Positions 5,458 through 13,136 of a stretch of 15,852 bases of DNA are shown here, piece after piece. The stretch is from positions 1 through 15,852 of the forward strand of contig JADGPH010000086.1 of NCBI GenBank assembly GCA_017882555.1, written 5' to 3'. The position numbers were made by a program, and so were the translations under genes. The notes beneath the pieces were generated by a model that worked only from the letters and a program-made list of their open reading frames with translations, did not search any database and was not told the origin of the DNA. Position 1 is the first letter of the stretch. The number at the start of each line of letters is the position of its first letter. Source of the DNA: Thermoleophilia bacterium (lineage in GTDB: Bacteria; Actinomycetota; Thermoleophilia; Miltoncostaeales; Miltoncostaeaceae).

Positions 5458-7808
5458 CGCGCGTAGGGCCAGGTCCAGCCGCTGATCGCCGGGTCGTCCT
5501 CGCCATGCTCGCGCGTGTACGCACGGGCGCGCAATCGTGCGTCAACCATCTCTTGGCGTAGGTGCGCGTGGCTGTTGGCAAGGCCCGGGACACGGTCCAG
5601 CACGTCAATCACCAGATGGAAACGATCGAGGTCGTTGAGCATCACCATGTCGAACGGCGTGGTTGTTGTGCCCTCTTCTTTGTAACCGCGTACATGGAGG
5701 TTGTGGTGGTTGGCACGCCGGTAGGTCAGCCGGTGAATGAGCCAGGGGTAGCCGTGGTAGGCAAAGACCACGGGGCGGTCGGTCGTAAACAACACGCTAA
5801 ATTCTTCGTCGGGCAGCCCATGGGGGTGCTCCGCCGGGGGCTGGAGCCGCATGAGGTCGACGACGTTGACGACCCGCACGCGAAGCTCCGGGAGTTGCTC
5901 GCGCAGGATGGCGGTCGCGGCGATCGTCTCGAGGGTCGGGATATCTCCGCAGCACGCCAGAACCACGTCGGGCGCGCCCGCGTCGTCGTTGGAGGCCCAA
6001 TCCCAGGTGCCGATCCCGCGCGTGCAGTGCAAGATGGCATCGTCCATAGAGAGGTAGTCAAGTTGTGGTTGTTTGCCGGCGACAATCACGTTGACGTAGT
6101 GGCGGCTGCGCAGGCAGTGATCGGCGACCGACAGTAGGCAGTTCGCGTCCGGGGGCAGATACACCCGGATGATCTCGGCCTTCTTGTTCACCACATGGTC
6201 GATGAACCCCGGATCCTGGTGGCTAAAGCCGTTGTGGTCTTGTCGCCAGACGTGCGAGCTCAACAGGTAGGTCAGCGATGCGATCGGCCGGCGCCACGGG
6301 ATCGTGCGCGAGACCTTGAGCCATTTCGCGTGCTGGCTGAACATCGAGTCAACGATGTGGATGAACGCCTCATAGCAGTTGAACATGCCGTGGCGGCCCG
6401 TGAGCAAGTATCCCTCGAGCCATCCTTGGCACAGGTGCTCGGAGAGGATCTCCATCACGCGCCCGTCGGGCGCCAGGTGATCGTCGGTCGGGAGGCGCTC
6501 GGCCTCCCAGACGCGATCCGTGACGCCAAAGACGTCGTCCAACCGATTCGAGGCGGTCTCGTCGGGGCCGAAGAGCCGGAAGTTGGTGCGGTTGCGGGCG
6601 ATCACGTCGCGAAGGAATGTCCCGAGCACCCGTGTTGCCTCACTGGACGCCACTCCCGGTACCGGGACGTCGATCGCGTAGTCGCGAAACTGCGGCAAGA
6701 CGAGATCGCGCAGTAGCTCGCCGCCGTTGGCGTGCGGGTTTGCGCTCATGCGGCGCGTCCCCTTGGGCGGGAGCTCGGCAAGCTTGGGAACAAGCCGCCC
6801 GTCAGCGTCAAAGAGCTCGCCAGGACGGTAGCTCTGCAGCCACGTCTCAAGGATCTTCAGGTGCTCGGGGTTGTCGCGGGGCCTGGTCACAGGCACCTGA
6901 TGCGCGCGCCAGGTGCCCTCAACCGGCAGCCCGTCGATCTCCCGCGGACAGGTCCATCCCTTTGGCGTACTCAAGATGATCATCGGCCACTTCGGACGCG
7001 TCGAGATCCCTTGCTCCCGCGCCGCGACATGTATGCGGGCGATGTCGTCCAGCGCATCCTCAAGGGCGGTGGCGAGCGCATGATGGACGACCGTGGGGTC
7101 ATCGCCGGAGACGACCAGCGGCCGCCACCCGTATCCCTCAAAGAGGGCGACCAGTTCGTCTTCGGGAATGCGGGCAAGCACCGTCGGATTGGCAATCTTG
7201 TAGCCGTTGGCATGCAGGATGGGGAGCACCGCGCCGTCAACCTGCGGATTCAGGAACTTGTTGGAGTGCCAGCTGGTTGCGAGCGGTCCCGTCTCGGCCT
7301 CACCGTCGCCGACCACGCAGGCCACCAGGAGATCGGGGTTGTCAAATGCTGCGCCGAACGCATGGGCGAGGGAGTAACCCAGCTCTCCTCCCTCGTGAAT
7401 CGATCCGGGTGTTTCCGGAGCCGCATGGCTCGGGATCCCGCCCGGAAACGAGAACTGTCGGAACAGCTCGCGCAATCCGTCCCGGCTTTCGGCGATATGC
7501 GAGTACAGCTCGGAGTAGGTGCCCTCCAGGTAGGCGTTAGCCACAAGCCCTGGCCCACCGTGGCCGGGTCCGGCGATGAAGATGGCGTTCAGCTCGCGGT
7601 GCCGGATGAGCCGGTTGAGGTGCGCGTAGACGAGATTCAAACCCGGGGTGGTGCCGAAGTGGCCGAGCTGGCGTGGCTTGATGTGCTCCCGGGTGAGGGG
7701 CTCGTCCAGCAACGGGTTGTCGAGCAGGTAGATTTGCCCGACCGAGAGATAGTTCGCGGCCCGCCAGTAGCCATCGATCAACTGGAGCTCGTCGTCGGTC
7801 AGCGGCAT
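5454..7808 (-). CDS. xfp: Xylulose-5-phosphate/fructose-6-phosphate phosphoketolase
   Basis: A thiamine-diphosphate enzyme that splits xylulose-5-phosphate (and often fructose-6-phosphate) with phosphate into acetyl phosphate plus glyceraldehyde-3-phosphate or erythrose-4-phosphate. The 784 residues are full length. Signatures include RQLGHFGTTPGLN (46-58), FIAGPGHGGPGLVANAYLEG (77-96), IHEGGELGYSLAHAFG (137-152), the cofactor motif VVGDGEAETGPLA (165-177) and PKGWTCPREIDG. Further on come GPDETASNRL, LTGRHGMFNCYEAF, SSHVWRQDHNGFSHQDPG and YHGYPWLIH. Start ATG at 7808 follows AGGA at a four-base spacing. The gene begins 131 bases after the nagA stop, so it may have its own promoter there, though I find no convincing boxes. 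It heads a coupled operon with ackA, which consumes its product. Whether F6P is used cannot be read from sequence. Confidence 0.97.
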   Translation of the reverse strand: MPLTDDELQLIDGYWRAANYLSVGQIYLLDNPLLDEPLTREHIKPRQLGHFGTTPGLNLVYAHLNRLIRHRELNAIFIAGPGHGGPGLVANAYLEGTYSELYSHIAESRDGLRELFRQFSFPGGIPSHAAPETPGSIHEGGELGYSLAHAFGAAFDNPDLLVACVVGDGEAETGPLATSWHSNKFLNPQVDGAVLPILHANGYKIANPTVLARIPEDELVALFEGYGWRPLVVSGDDPTVVHHALATALEDALDDIARIHVAAREQGISTRPKWPMIILSTPKGWTCPREIDGLPVEGTWRAHQVPVTRPRDNPEHLKILETWLQSYRPGELFDADGRLVPKLAELPPKGTRRMSANPHANGGELLRDLVLPQFRDYAIDVPVPGVASSEATRVLGTFLRDVIARNRTNFRLFGPDETASNRLDDVFGVTDRVWEAERLPTDDHLAPDGRVMEILSEHLCQGWLEGYLLTGRHGMFNCYEAFIHIVDSMFSQHAKWLKVSRTIPWRRPIASLTYLLSSHVWRQDHNGFSHQDPGFIDHVVNKKAEIIRVYLPPDANCLLSVADHCLRSRHYVNVIVAGKQPQLDYLSMDDAILHCTRGIGTWDWASNDDAGAPDVVLACCGDIPTLETIAATAILREQLPELRVRVVNVVDLMRLQPPAEHPHGLPDEEFSVLFTTDRPVVFAYHGYPWLIHRLTYRRANHHNLHVRGYKEEGTTTTPFDMVMLNDLDRFHLVIDVLDRVPGLANSHAHLRQEMVDARLRARAYTREHGEDDPAISGWTWPYAR

Positions 7809-7939
7809 CTGGTCCTAGGCTGACAGATCGTGGGGCGAACGCCGCGTTGAACCGCGCAACACCGTGGTAACGCCGCGCGGTGCGATCGGGCGTGTGGCAT
7901 GCGGCGCGGCGCCGGTGCTGGGTGCCCGATGGCGCGCAC

Positions 7940-9106
7940 CTAGGCCGCGGTGAGCGTCGTGCGGGGCTCTCGCCAGGCAACCGCGCCACCGATCAATGTC
8001 AGCTGTGGCTGGAGATGCTCGTCCAGCACGACAAGGTCTGCCGGCTCACCGATCGACAGGGGGTCAGGGGCACTCAACAGGCGCCGTGGTGCGGTGATCG
8101 CGCTCGCAAGGGCGCGTGCGACACTGCGCCCAACGCGGACGAGCTCCTGCGGTCCATGGGAAATCGCATGGGCGCTGCCGGCCAGGCGCCCGGCGTGATC
8201 GCGCACCGCACGCCCGTCGCGAATCAGGCGGCGGCCCGACAGCAGGTAGTTGCCCAGGGGTGCACCTGCCGCTGCGACCGCATCGCTGACGAGCACCAAT
8301 TGGCGTCCCGCGGCGCGCTCGAGGGCCGCCAGCGTCTCGGGCGCCACATGCACGCCGTCCGCAATCACCGCGATATGGGTGTTGGGCGCGGCCAGGAAGG
8401 CCGCAACCGGGCCGGGGTCGCGGGCGGTGATGCCGGGCATCGCATTGAACGCGTGTGTCAGCAGGCGTGCACCGGTTGCGATAGCCCGTGCGCACTCTGC
8501 GGCGGTCGCTTCGGTGTGCCCAACGCCCACGATGACACCGGCTCGGCGCAGCAGGCCGATGGCGGCGTCCGCCCCGACAAGCTCCGGTGCAAGGGTCAGG
8601 ATGCGCGGTGAGAAGGCGTTGATCAGCGACGAGACCCGGTCGTCGGTCGGGAGCGTGAGCGCCCGGGTGTGATGCGCTCCGGCGCGATGTGGGGACAACA
8701 GCGGTCCTTCGAGATGCACCCCGAGGTTGCGTGCACCGTCCTCTGGCCATCGAGTCTCGGCAAGTGCCTGCTGGGCACGTCGGTAGGCGCCCGGGGTCCG
8801 GGTGACCAAAGTAGGGCAGAATCCGGTCACGCCATGTGCCGGCAACGCCGCCGCGACATGCGCGATTTGGTCGGGGTCGTCGCCGATCTCAGCGCCGGCA
8901 AAGCCGTTGACCTGAAGGTCCCAAAAACCGGGGGCCACGATCCAGCCGTCGGGGAGCACGACGAGGCGGGCACCGTGTGGGACCTCAGCGGCGATGGTGC
9001 CGTCGGCGATATGCACGCAGCCTTGAACCAGGCGCCATCCGTGGAGGACGGTCCCGGTGATGCTCCAGGAGGTGGACGTGGTTGGAGCCATGCGGACCGC
9101 TATCAT
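7940..9106 (-). CDS. nagA: N-acetylglucosamine-6-phosphate deacetylase
   Basis: Removes acetate from GlcNAc-6-phosphate to give glucosamine-6-phosphate, in amino-sugar recycling or use. The 388-residue amidohydrolase shows APGFWDLQVNGFAG (58-71; QxN in place of HxH, as in other NagA such as that of E. coli), GVHLEGPLLSPHRAGAHH (129-146, metal Glu133), VGVGHTEAT (194-202, His197), LLTHAFNAM (215-223, His218), ADGVHVAP (249-256) and LVSDAVAAAG (272-281, catalytic Asp275). I chose ATG 9106, with GGGGAG three bases upstream; ATG 9091 (383 residues) is the alternative. The frame stays open upstream to 9850, but that part is antisense to the methyltransferase gene. The start lies only nine bases from the divergent methyltransferase start. 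No nagB or PTS gene is in the window. Confidence 0.94.
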   Translation of the reverse strand: MIAVRMAPTTSTSWSITGTVLHGWRLVQGCVHIADGTIAAEVPHGARLVVLPDGWIVAPGFWDLQVNGFAGAEIGDDPDQIAHVAAALPAHGVTGFCPTLVTRTPGAYRRAQQALAETRWPEDGARNLGVHLEGPLLSPHRAGAHHTRALTLPTDDRVSSLINAFSPRILTLAPELVGADAAIGLLRRAGVIVGVGHTEATAAECARAIATGARLLTHAFNAMPGITARDPGPVAAFLAAPNTHIAVIADGVHVAPETLAALERAAGRQLVLVSDAVAAAGAPLGNYLLSGRRLIRDGRAVRDHAGRLAGSAHAISHGPQELVRVGRSVARALASAITAPRRLLSAPDPLSIGEPADLVVLDEHLQPQLTLIGGAVAWREPRTTLTAA

Positions 9107-9115
9107 CGACTCCCC

Positions 9116-10543
9116 GTGGCCCGACCGCAACGCGACGACGAACTTGAACTGGCCGTTGACGCGCTGGCCTTCGGTGGTCTGGGCGTGAGTCGCAGCGACG
9201 GCTTTGTGATCTTCTCCACCGACACCGTCCCGGGGGATCGTGTGCGGGTGCGGGTGCGTAAATCGCGCCGCCGGTTCGCTGAGGCCGAGCTGATCGAAGT
9301 GATTGAACCCAGCCCCGATCGCATCACGCCGCCGTGTCAGTACGTGCCGGCGTGCGGCGGATGTCGCCTGCAGCACATCGACTATGGGGCAACCCTTGTC
9401 GCCAAGCGCGAACACATCGTTGACCACCTCGAACGCATCGGTCACCTCAATGGGATTGAGGTGCGTCCCGTCGATCCTGCGGTGGCGCAGTTCGGCTATC
9501 GCAACAAGATGGAGTACTCGGCGGCCCCGGGCCCCGGTGGCGAATTGCGCCTGGGTTTTCATCGGCGAGGCCGCTGGGATGAAGTGGTGAACGTGGATCC
9601 GTGTTTGTTGGCGACGGCATCCGGCAATGCGGCCCGTGACACGGTGCGCGACTGGGCGGTGGCACACGATGTTGCGCCCTACGACCAGCGCGCCCAACGC
9701 GGCATGCTGCGCCACGTGGTGGTTCGGGAAGGGATCGGGACCAACGAACTCCTGGTCACGGTGGTGACGGCCCCGGGGGCAGACGGCGTCGTCGAGCATC
9801 TGATCGCACCTATGCGCGCCGGCCACCCGAACCTCGTCGGTCTGCTGCACGGCGTCAACGACGGCGTCTCTGAGGTCACCCAGGGGTTGCCGACGCGGTG
9901 CCTATGGGGTCGCGACTACTTCTATGAAGAGGTCCTTGGCATGCGCTTGGCGCTCTCGGCCCAGAGCTTCTTTCAGACCAATACCCAGATGACCGGGCAC
10001 CTCTACAACCGGGTCGCCGAGGCTGCCGGTCTGGACGGCACCCAAGTCGTCTACGACCTTTTTTGTGGGGTGGGCAGTATCGGCATCACCCTCGCTGCGC
10101 GGGCCCGGCAGGTGATCGGGGTGGAGATTGTCCCCGAGGCTGCCGCCGATGCGCAACGCAATGCGGAGGCCAACGGCGTAGCGGACTACCGGGTGCTCAC
10201 GGGGGATGTGGGCCGCGTAATCAAAGAACAGCGCGACACGCTGCCAAAGGCCGACGTGGCCATCATTGACCCGCCGCGCGGAGGCCTCTCCGGGCGAGCG
10301 ATACGTCGGGTGTTGGAGCTGGAGCCCGAGGTGTTGATCTACGTGTCATGTCATCCGGCGACATTTGCTGACAACGCGGCCCGCTTCGTGGCTGCGGGCT
10401 ACGTGTTGGAGTATGTCCAGCCGGTTGACATGTTCCCCAATACGCCCCATGTGGAGGCCGTCGCCCGCTTTGTGCGCGACGAGGCAGCCGTTGCGCAGGC
10501 GCGTGCTGATGCCGACGCGGCCGCCGCGGCCAAGGGGCGCTGA
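9116..10543 (+). CDS. rlmD: 23S rRNA (uracil-C5)-methyltransferase, RlmD/RumA type
   Basis: Methylates carbon 5 of a uridine in RNA using S-adenosylmethionine. The 475 residues show a TRAM RNA-binding domain (about 10-66). The [4Fe-4S] cysteines are C74, C80 and C83 in CQYVPACGGC, with C163 in VDPC as the fourth. Also present are SAQSFFQTNT (281-290), the SAM motif YDLFCGVGSIGI (313-324), IIDPPRGG (383-390), the nucleophile C412 in YVSCHP and the base E447 in MFPNTPHVE. TRAM plus Fe-S points to RlmD rather than TrmA or RlmC, but the target base is inferred. The start is GTG 9116, the only in-frame start just before the TRAM domain, with no clear ribosome site. The last ~15 residues are an Ala-rich tail. 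The frame remains open upstream to 8669, but that part is antisense to nagA. Confidence 0.94.
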   Translation: MARPQRDDELELAVDALAFGGLGVSRSDGFVIFSTDTVPGDRVRVRVRKSRRRFAEAELIEVIEPSPDRITPPCQYVPACGGCRLQHIDYGATLVAKREHIVDHLERIGHLNGIEVRPVDPAVAQFGYRNKMEYSAAPGPGGELRLGFHRRGRWDEVVNVDPCLLATASGNAARDTVRDWAVAHDVAPYDQRAQRGMLRHVVVREGIGTNELLVTVVTAPGADGVVEHLIAPMRAGHPNLVGLLHGVNDGVSEVTQGLPTRCLWGRDYFYEEVLGMRLALSAQSFFQTNTQMTGHLYNRVAEAAGLDGTQVVYDLFCGVGSIGITLAARARQVIGVEIVPEAAADAQRNAEANGVADYRVLTGDVGRVIKEQRDTLPKADVAIIDPPRGGLSGRAIRRVLELEPEVLIYVSCHPATFADNAARFVAAGYVLEYVQPVDMFPNTPHVEAVARFVRDEAAVAQARADADAAAAAKGR

Positions 10544-10556
10544 CGCCACTGGCGTC
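10542..10556. terminator. Small perfect hairpin at the end of the methyltransferase gene
   Basis: GACGCC (10542-10547) and GGCGTC (10551-10556) pair perfectly around ACT, starting inside the TGA stop codon. A GC-rich segment follows for 37 bases to the convergent glycosylase-like gene's stop. There is no U-tract. The stem is short, so its role as a terminator is tentative. Confidence 0.35.
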
Positions 10557-10593
10557 GCGGCAGATCGGCCGAGGTGGCCCACCGGGAGGCGCC

Positions 10594-11253
10594 TTAATAG
10601 GGGGGCTGGGCGAGATACCACTCACCGAGCGTGCGGAACGCCGCCCAGAAGGCCCGTTTGGCCGATTGCTCGTCGAGCGATTCATCGATATCGGGGACGA
10701 CGATGGCCTCGATCGTCGGGGTCCAGGACTGCACGACACCGGGCGTGTTCTGGAGTGGGGTGCTGCCCGGGAACACGAGTGAGTTGATGGCCTCGAGCGC
10801 GTGGTCGCCCATCGGCATGATGAGTTTCGGCATGACGATCTGTAGCTCGCGGGTGAGCCACTGCGGTCGGAAGCCGGCTTCGTTGATCTTGACGCAGAGG
10901 GTCCCGTAGAGGCTCAGCGGGTCCACACCCAGGCGCTGGACGCTCTTGAGGATGGCTGATCCGGCGCGGCCGAAGTACGCGACGCCTTCCTGTCGTTCGG
11001 CGAGGCTCGCCGTCCATTTCATCATCACGATCTCTGCCTGCGGGGCCCCGGAGCTGAGTACCGGCAGCGCGCTGGCGCCGTGGTTGAGGGCCCAGGCGGT
11101 GATTTCGTCGTTGAGCGCACCGAGTTCGGCGATGGCGCGCTTGAGATACGCATCCTGAATATCTTCCGGTGCACCCGGAGTCTCATCAGGGCCTGGCGGG
11201 CGTATCGCCCGCACGCGGTTACCCGTACGCTTTGGAGGAGGCTCTGAAGTCAT
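10594..11253 (-). CDS. Divergent uracil-DNA glycosylase superfamily protein
   Basis: A 219-residue protein resembling family 4/5 uracil-DNA glycosylases, which remove uracil from DNA. The likeness lies in VAYFGRAGSAILKSVQRLGV (91-110; compare PFVGxAGxxL in the family), in a segment that ends PKLIMPMGDHALEAI (142-156; compare the LGxxA helix), and in the C-terminal AKRAFWAAFRTLGEWY (198-213). Canonical parts are missing: the GExPGxxED loop is replaced by SSGAPQAEIVMMKW (67-80), the HPS motif by VPDIDES (186-192), and the only cysteine is C120, so there is no four-cysteine Fe-S site. It may have changed catalysis or specificity, or be non-catalytic. The start is ATG 11253 without a Shine-Dalgarno. 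The gene follows the GT4-PHP gene by 51 bases and converges on the methyltransferase. Confidence 0.68.
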   Translation of the reverse strand: MTSEPPPKRTGNRVRAIRPPGPDETPGAPEDIQDAYLKRAIAELGALNDEITAWALNHGASALPVLSSGAPQAEIVMMKWTASLAERQEGVAYFGRAGSAILKSVQRLGVDPLSLYGTLCVKINEAGFRPQWLTRELQIVMPKLIMPMGDHALEAINSLVFPGSTPLQNTPGVVQSWTPTIEAIVVPDIDESLDEQSAKRAFWAAFRTLGEWYLAQPPY

Positions 11254-11265
11254 CTGCGAGCTTGT

Positions 11266-11271
11266 TATTTA
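11266..11271 (-). promoter_or_regulatory. Candidate -10 box of the glycosylase-like gene
   Basis: The minus strand reads GCTAAATAAC, an AT-rich island in a GC-rich gap, with TAAATA twelve bases before the ATG at 11253. A transcript from it would be nearly leaderless, which would explain the lack of a ribosome site. TAAATA is not an exact TANNNT, and no -35 is evident. Confidence 0.28.
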
Positions 11272-11304
11272 GCGGCCAGCGTCGGACTCCTGCGCGTGAG
11301 TGTT

Positions 11305-13074
11305 TCAGGATGAACGCCGTGCGCCTCGAGCGCGCCGTGCGCGCCGGCGACGCGGTCGGACAAGCTCGCTCTCGGCAAGTGCATCAACGAAGTCGCGCCC
11401 GTCGCGGAATGGGCGCATTTCCACGCCAACCGCACCGAGACCTTCTGGTCCCGTCGCCGCGCTACCGGCGCTGATGACCAGGCCCAACTGGCGTGCCGTC
11501 CGGAGGACGGGCCGCTGCGTGGGGCCTCCCGCGGGGTTGGCGAGCTCGATGCAGTCGACCAGGCGCGCGTGGGTCCGTAAGAGCTCCGGCGGCGGCGGCT
11601 GGCTCGTTGACGGGTGGGGGATCACGACGACCCCGCCTTGTGCGTGGATCTGGTTGGCGGTCTCCGGAAAGCCGCGGCCCGTGGGCACATCTTCGGTCAG
11701 AAACAGTCCGATGACAATGCCGTCAGTGCTCGCGATTTCTTGTCCCAGGATTACCGTGAGCTCAGGTGGGGCGGCGGCGGCGATGGCATTTGCGGCGCCG
11801 ACCCCGCCGGGGCTCGCGACGGCCACCACGTCGAGACCCGCCTCCCAGCACGCGGCGGCAAATCGGGCGGGATCGGTGCCCGAGGCCGGCCGCACCCGCA
11901 GGTCCCCGACGACCCGTGCCTCGGTCGGGGCGGTGCCCTGCTCGTGGCGGGCGAGGGCATCGAGGTAGGCCTGCTCCAGAGTGTCGGCGATTTCGTCCCA
12001 CGAAATACTTGAGGCCACCGCCGCATGCCCGAGCGCGGTCCGCTTGTCCGGATCGCCGATGAGGTCGGTGATGGCCTCGGCCCACGGTTCTCGGACGAAT
12101 GGCGCCACCACGATCGCGTTGATGCCATCGACGAGGCGCTCATCGGCCTCCGGGCTGCGGGGGGCGACGATGACGCGAGCGGCGGCCATCGCTTGGGCAG
12201 TCACCGGCCCATCGATGTCGCCTGGGGCTCCCAGCAGGACGATGGAAGCGCTCTCCAGCAGCCGATGCCAGGACGCTGGCCCGGTGTCGGGAATGATCTC
12301 GATGTCCTCGCGCAGCGCCTTGGGGATGGCGGTACGAATCCTCCACGGGGCTTCGCGCGGCCCCATCAGAGCGATCGGACCCCTCAGCTCCCGCGGGAGC
12401 AACCGTGCCACCGCGATGGCGAATCGCAGGGCGGCGCGATCACGACCGCGGGCCACGATCGCAATACCGATCTCCGGGGGATGCGGCACGGTAGGGTGTG
12501 CACCCCATGGCTGGACCAGGAAGTCACCGCCCAGGATCTGTGTGACCGCACGTTCGACGGTTGGGGATGTGGCAATGCGGACGTCGACCCGCGCGAGCGC
12601 GCGATGCACAAGCGGTCCGAGGAATGCGGCTCCCGTGATCGGATCGGGACGGTGAAATGTCGTGGCGGTGACGCCGGTCGCGCGGCGGAGCACCGAGAGT
12701 CCGGGGGATGGGGTCAGCGGCTCATGCACATGGACGACGTCAAAGCCGCCATGCGAGATGGCCACCTCAAGCTGCGAGGCGGCATCAAACGGGCTGACAC
12801 CGAGGCGTGAACCGGTGCGTCGCGCCCGGCCGACGATCAGCACGCGGGGCGTGCCGGGTGCGGCCAAGAGCGCCGCGGGCTGTCCATCTTCCGCCCGCAT
12901 GATCCGCGCGTGTGCGGCGCGCAGATCATCAGCGCGGGTGCCTGGTGCAAAGATCGTGACGCGGTGGCCGCGCCGCGCCAGGGCCTGGCCCTCTTCGTGT
13001 ACCCGCCAGGCAATGTCATCCCCCGGCGGCCACGCCGTCGGGCAGACGATCGCGATGGCCAAGGATGCGCTCAC
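11305..13074 (-). CDS. PimA-like GT4 glycosyltransferase fused to a degenerate PHP domain
   Basis: The 589 residues form two domains. Residues 4-375 form a GT-B glycosyltransferase close to PimA, the phosphatidylinositol mannosyltransferase: IAIVCPTAWPPGDD at the start, FDVVHVHEPLTPSPGLSVLR (111-130) and TATTFHRPD. The C-terminal half is unusual. The expected RxxxKG motif is not seen around ARGRDRAALRF, and the catalytic EX7E reads D286-x7-Q294 (DIDGPVTAQAMAAA). Residues about 390-570 match a PHP phosphoesterase in layout, but most metal ligands are gone: DLHxH reads DLRVRP, TDH reads ASP, GSDxH reads GSAATG. E446 and H487 (IPHP) remain. An Arg-rich tail (572-587) may bind membrane or nucleic acid. 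Start GTG 13074 follows GGAGG by five bases; GTG 13086 would add four residues. It follows ino1 and the phosphatidyltransferase, so a role in inositol-lipid glycosylation is likely, catalytic or not. Confidence 0.85.
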   Translation of the reverse strand: MSASLAIAIVCPTAWPPGDDIAWRVHEEGQALARRGHRVTIFAPGTRADDLRAAHARIMRAEDGQPAALLAAPGTPRVLIVGRARRTGSRLGVSPFDAASQLEVAISHGGFDVVHVHEPLTPSPGLSVLRRATGVTATTFHRPDPITGAAFLGPLVHRALARVDVRIATSPTVERAVTQILGGDFLVQPWGAHPTVPHPPEIGIAIVARGRDRAALRFAIAVARLLPRELRGPIALMGPREAPWRIRTAIPKALREDIEIIPDTGPASWHRLLESASIVLLGAPGDIDGPVTAQAMAAARVIVAPRSPEADERLVDGINAIVVAPFVREPWAEAITDLIGDPDKRTALGHAAVASSISWDEIADTLEQAYLDALARHEQGTAPTEARVVGDLRVRPASGTDPARFAAACWEAGLDVVAVASPGGVGAANAIAAAAPPELTVILGQEIASTDGIVIGLFLTEDVPTGRGFPETANQIHAQGGVVVIPHPSTSQPPPPELLRTHARLVDCIELANPAGGPTQRPVLRTARQLGLVISAGSAATGPEGLGAVGVEMRPFRDGRDFVDALAESELVRPRRRRARRARGARRSS

Positions 13075-13079
13075 AGGTA

Positions 13080-13084
13080 CCTCC
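13080..13084 (-). promoter_or_regulatory. Shine-Dalgarno fixing the GT4-PHP start
   Basis: GGAGG on the minus strand lies five bases before GTG 13074. It sits inside the extra four codons of the alternative start at 13086, so it favours the shorter product. Confidence 0.65.
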
Positions 13085-13089
13085 ACCAG

Positions 13090-13130
13090 GTCGTCACCCA
13101 GCGCCCGTCAGTCGGCTACTGGGTGACGAC
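13090..13130. terminator. Perfect 12-bp hairpin between ino1 and the GT4-PHP gene
   Basis: GTCGTCACCCAG (13090-13101) and CTGGGTGACGAC (13119-13130) pair exactly with a 17-base loop. The hairpin fills most of the gap between the ino1 stop at 13137 and the next ribosome site at 13084. It could end part of the transcription, so that less GT4-PHP than Ino1 is made, or it could protect mRNA ends. No U-tract follows. Confidence 0.5.
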
Positions 13131-13136
13131 GGTCGA

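Noticed and set aside
6732..7823. Long open frame of 363 codons on the plus strand
   Set aside because: It is antisense to xfp, whose motifs run through the entire region. Long antisense frames are expected at this GC content, and its translation shows no family features.
7885..7930. Inverted match ATCGGGC ... GCCCGAT downstream of nagA
   Set aside because: Only seven base pairs with a 32-base loop in very GC-rich sequence; it cannot be told from chance, although a nagA terminator here is plausible.
8669..9115. Upstream extension of the methyltransferase frame
   Set aside because: It is antisense to nagA, and the TRAM domain begins just after GTG 9116.
9107..9850. Upstream extension of the nagA frame
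   Set aside because: It adds about 250 residues without family likeness and is antisense to the methyltransferase's TRAM, Fe-S and central domains.
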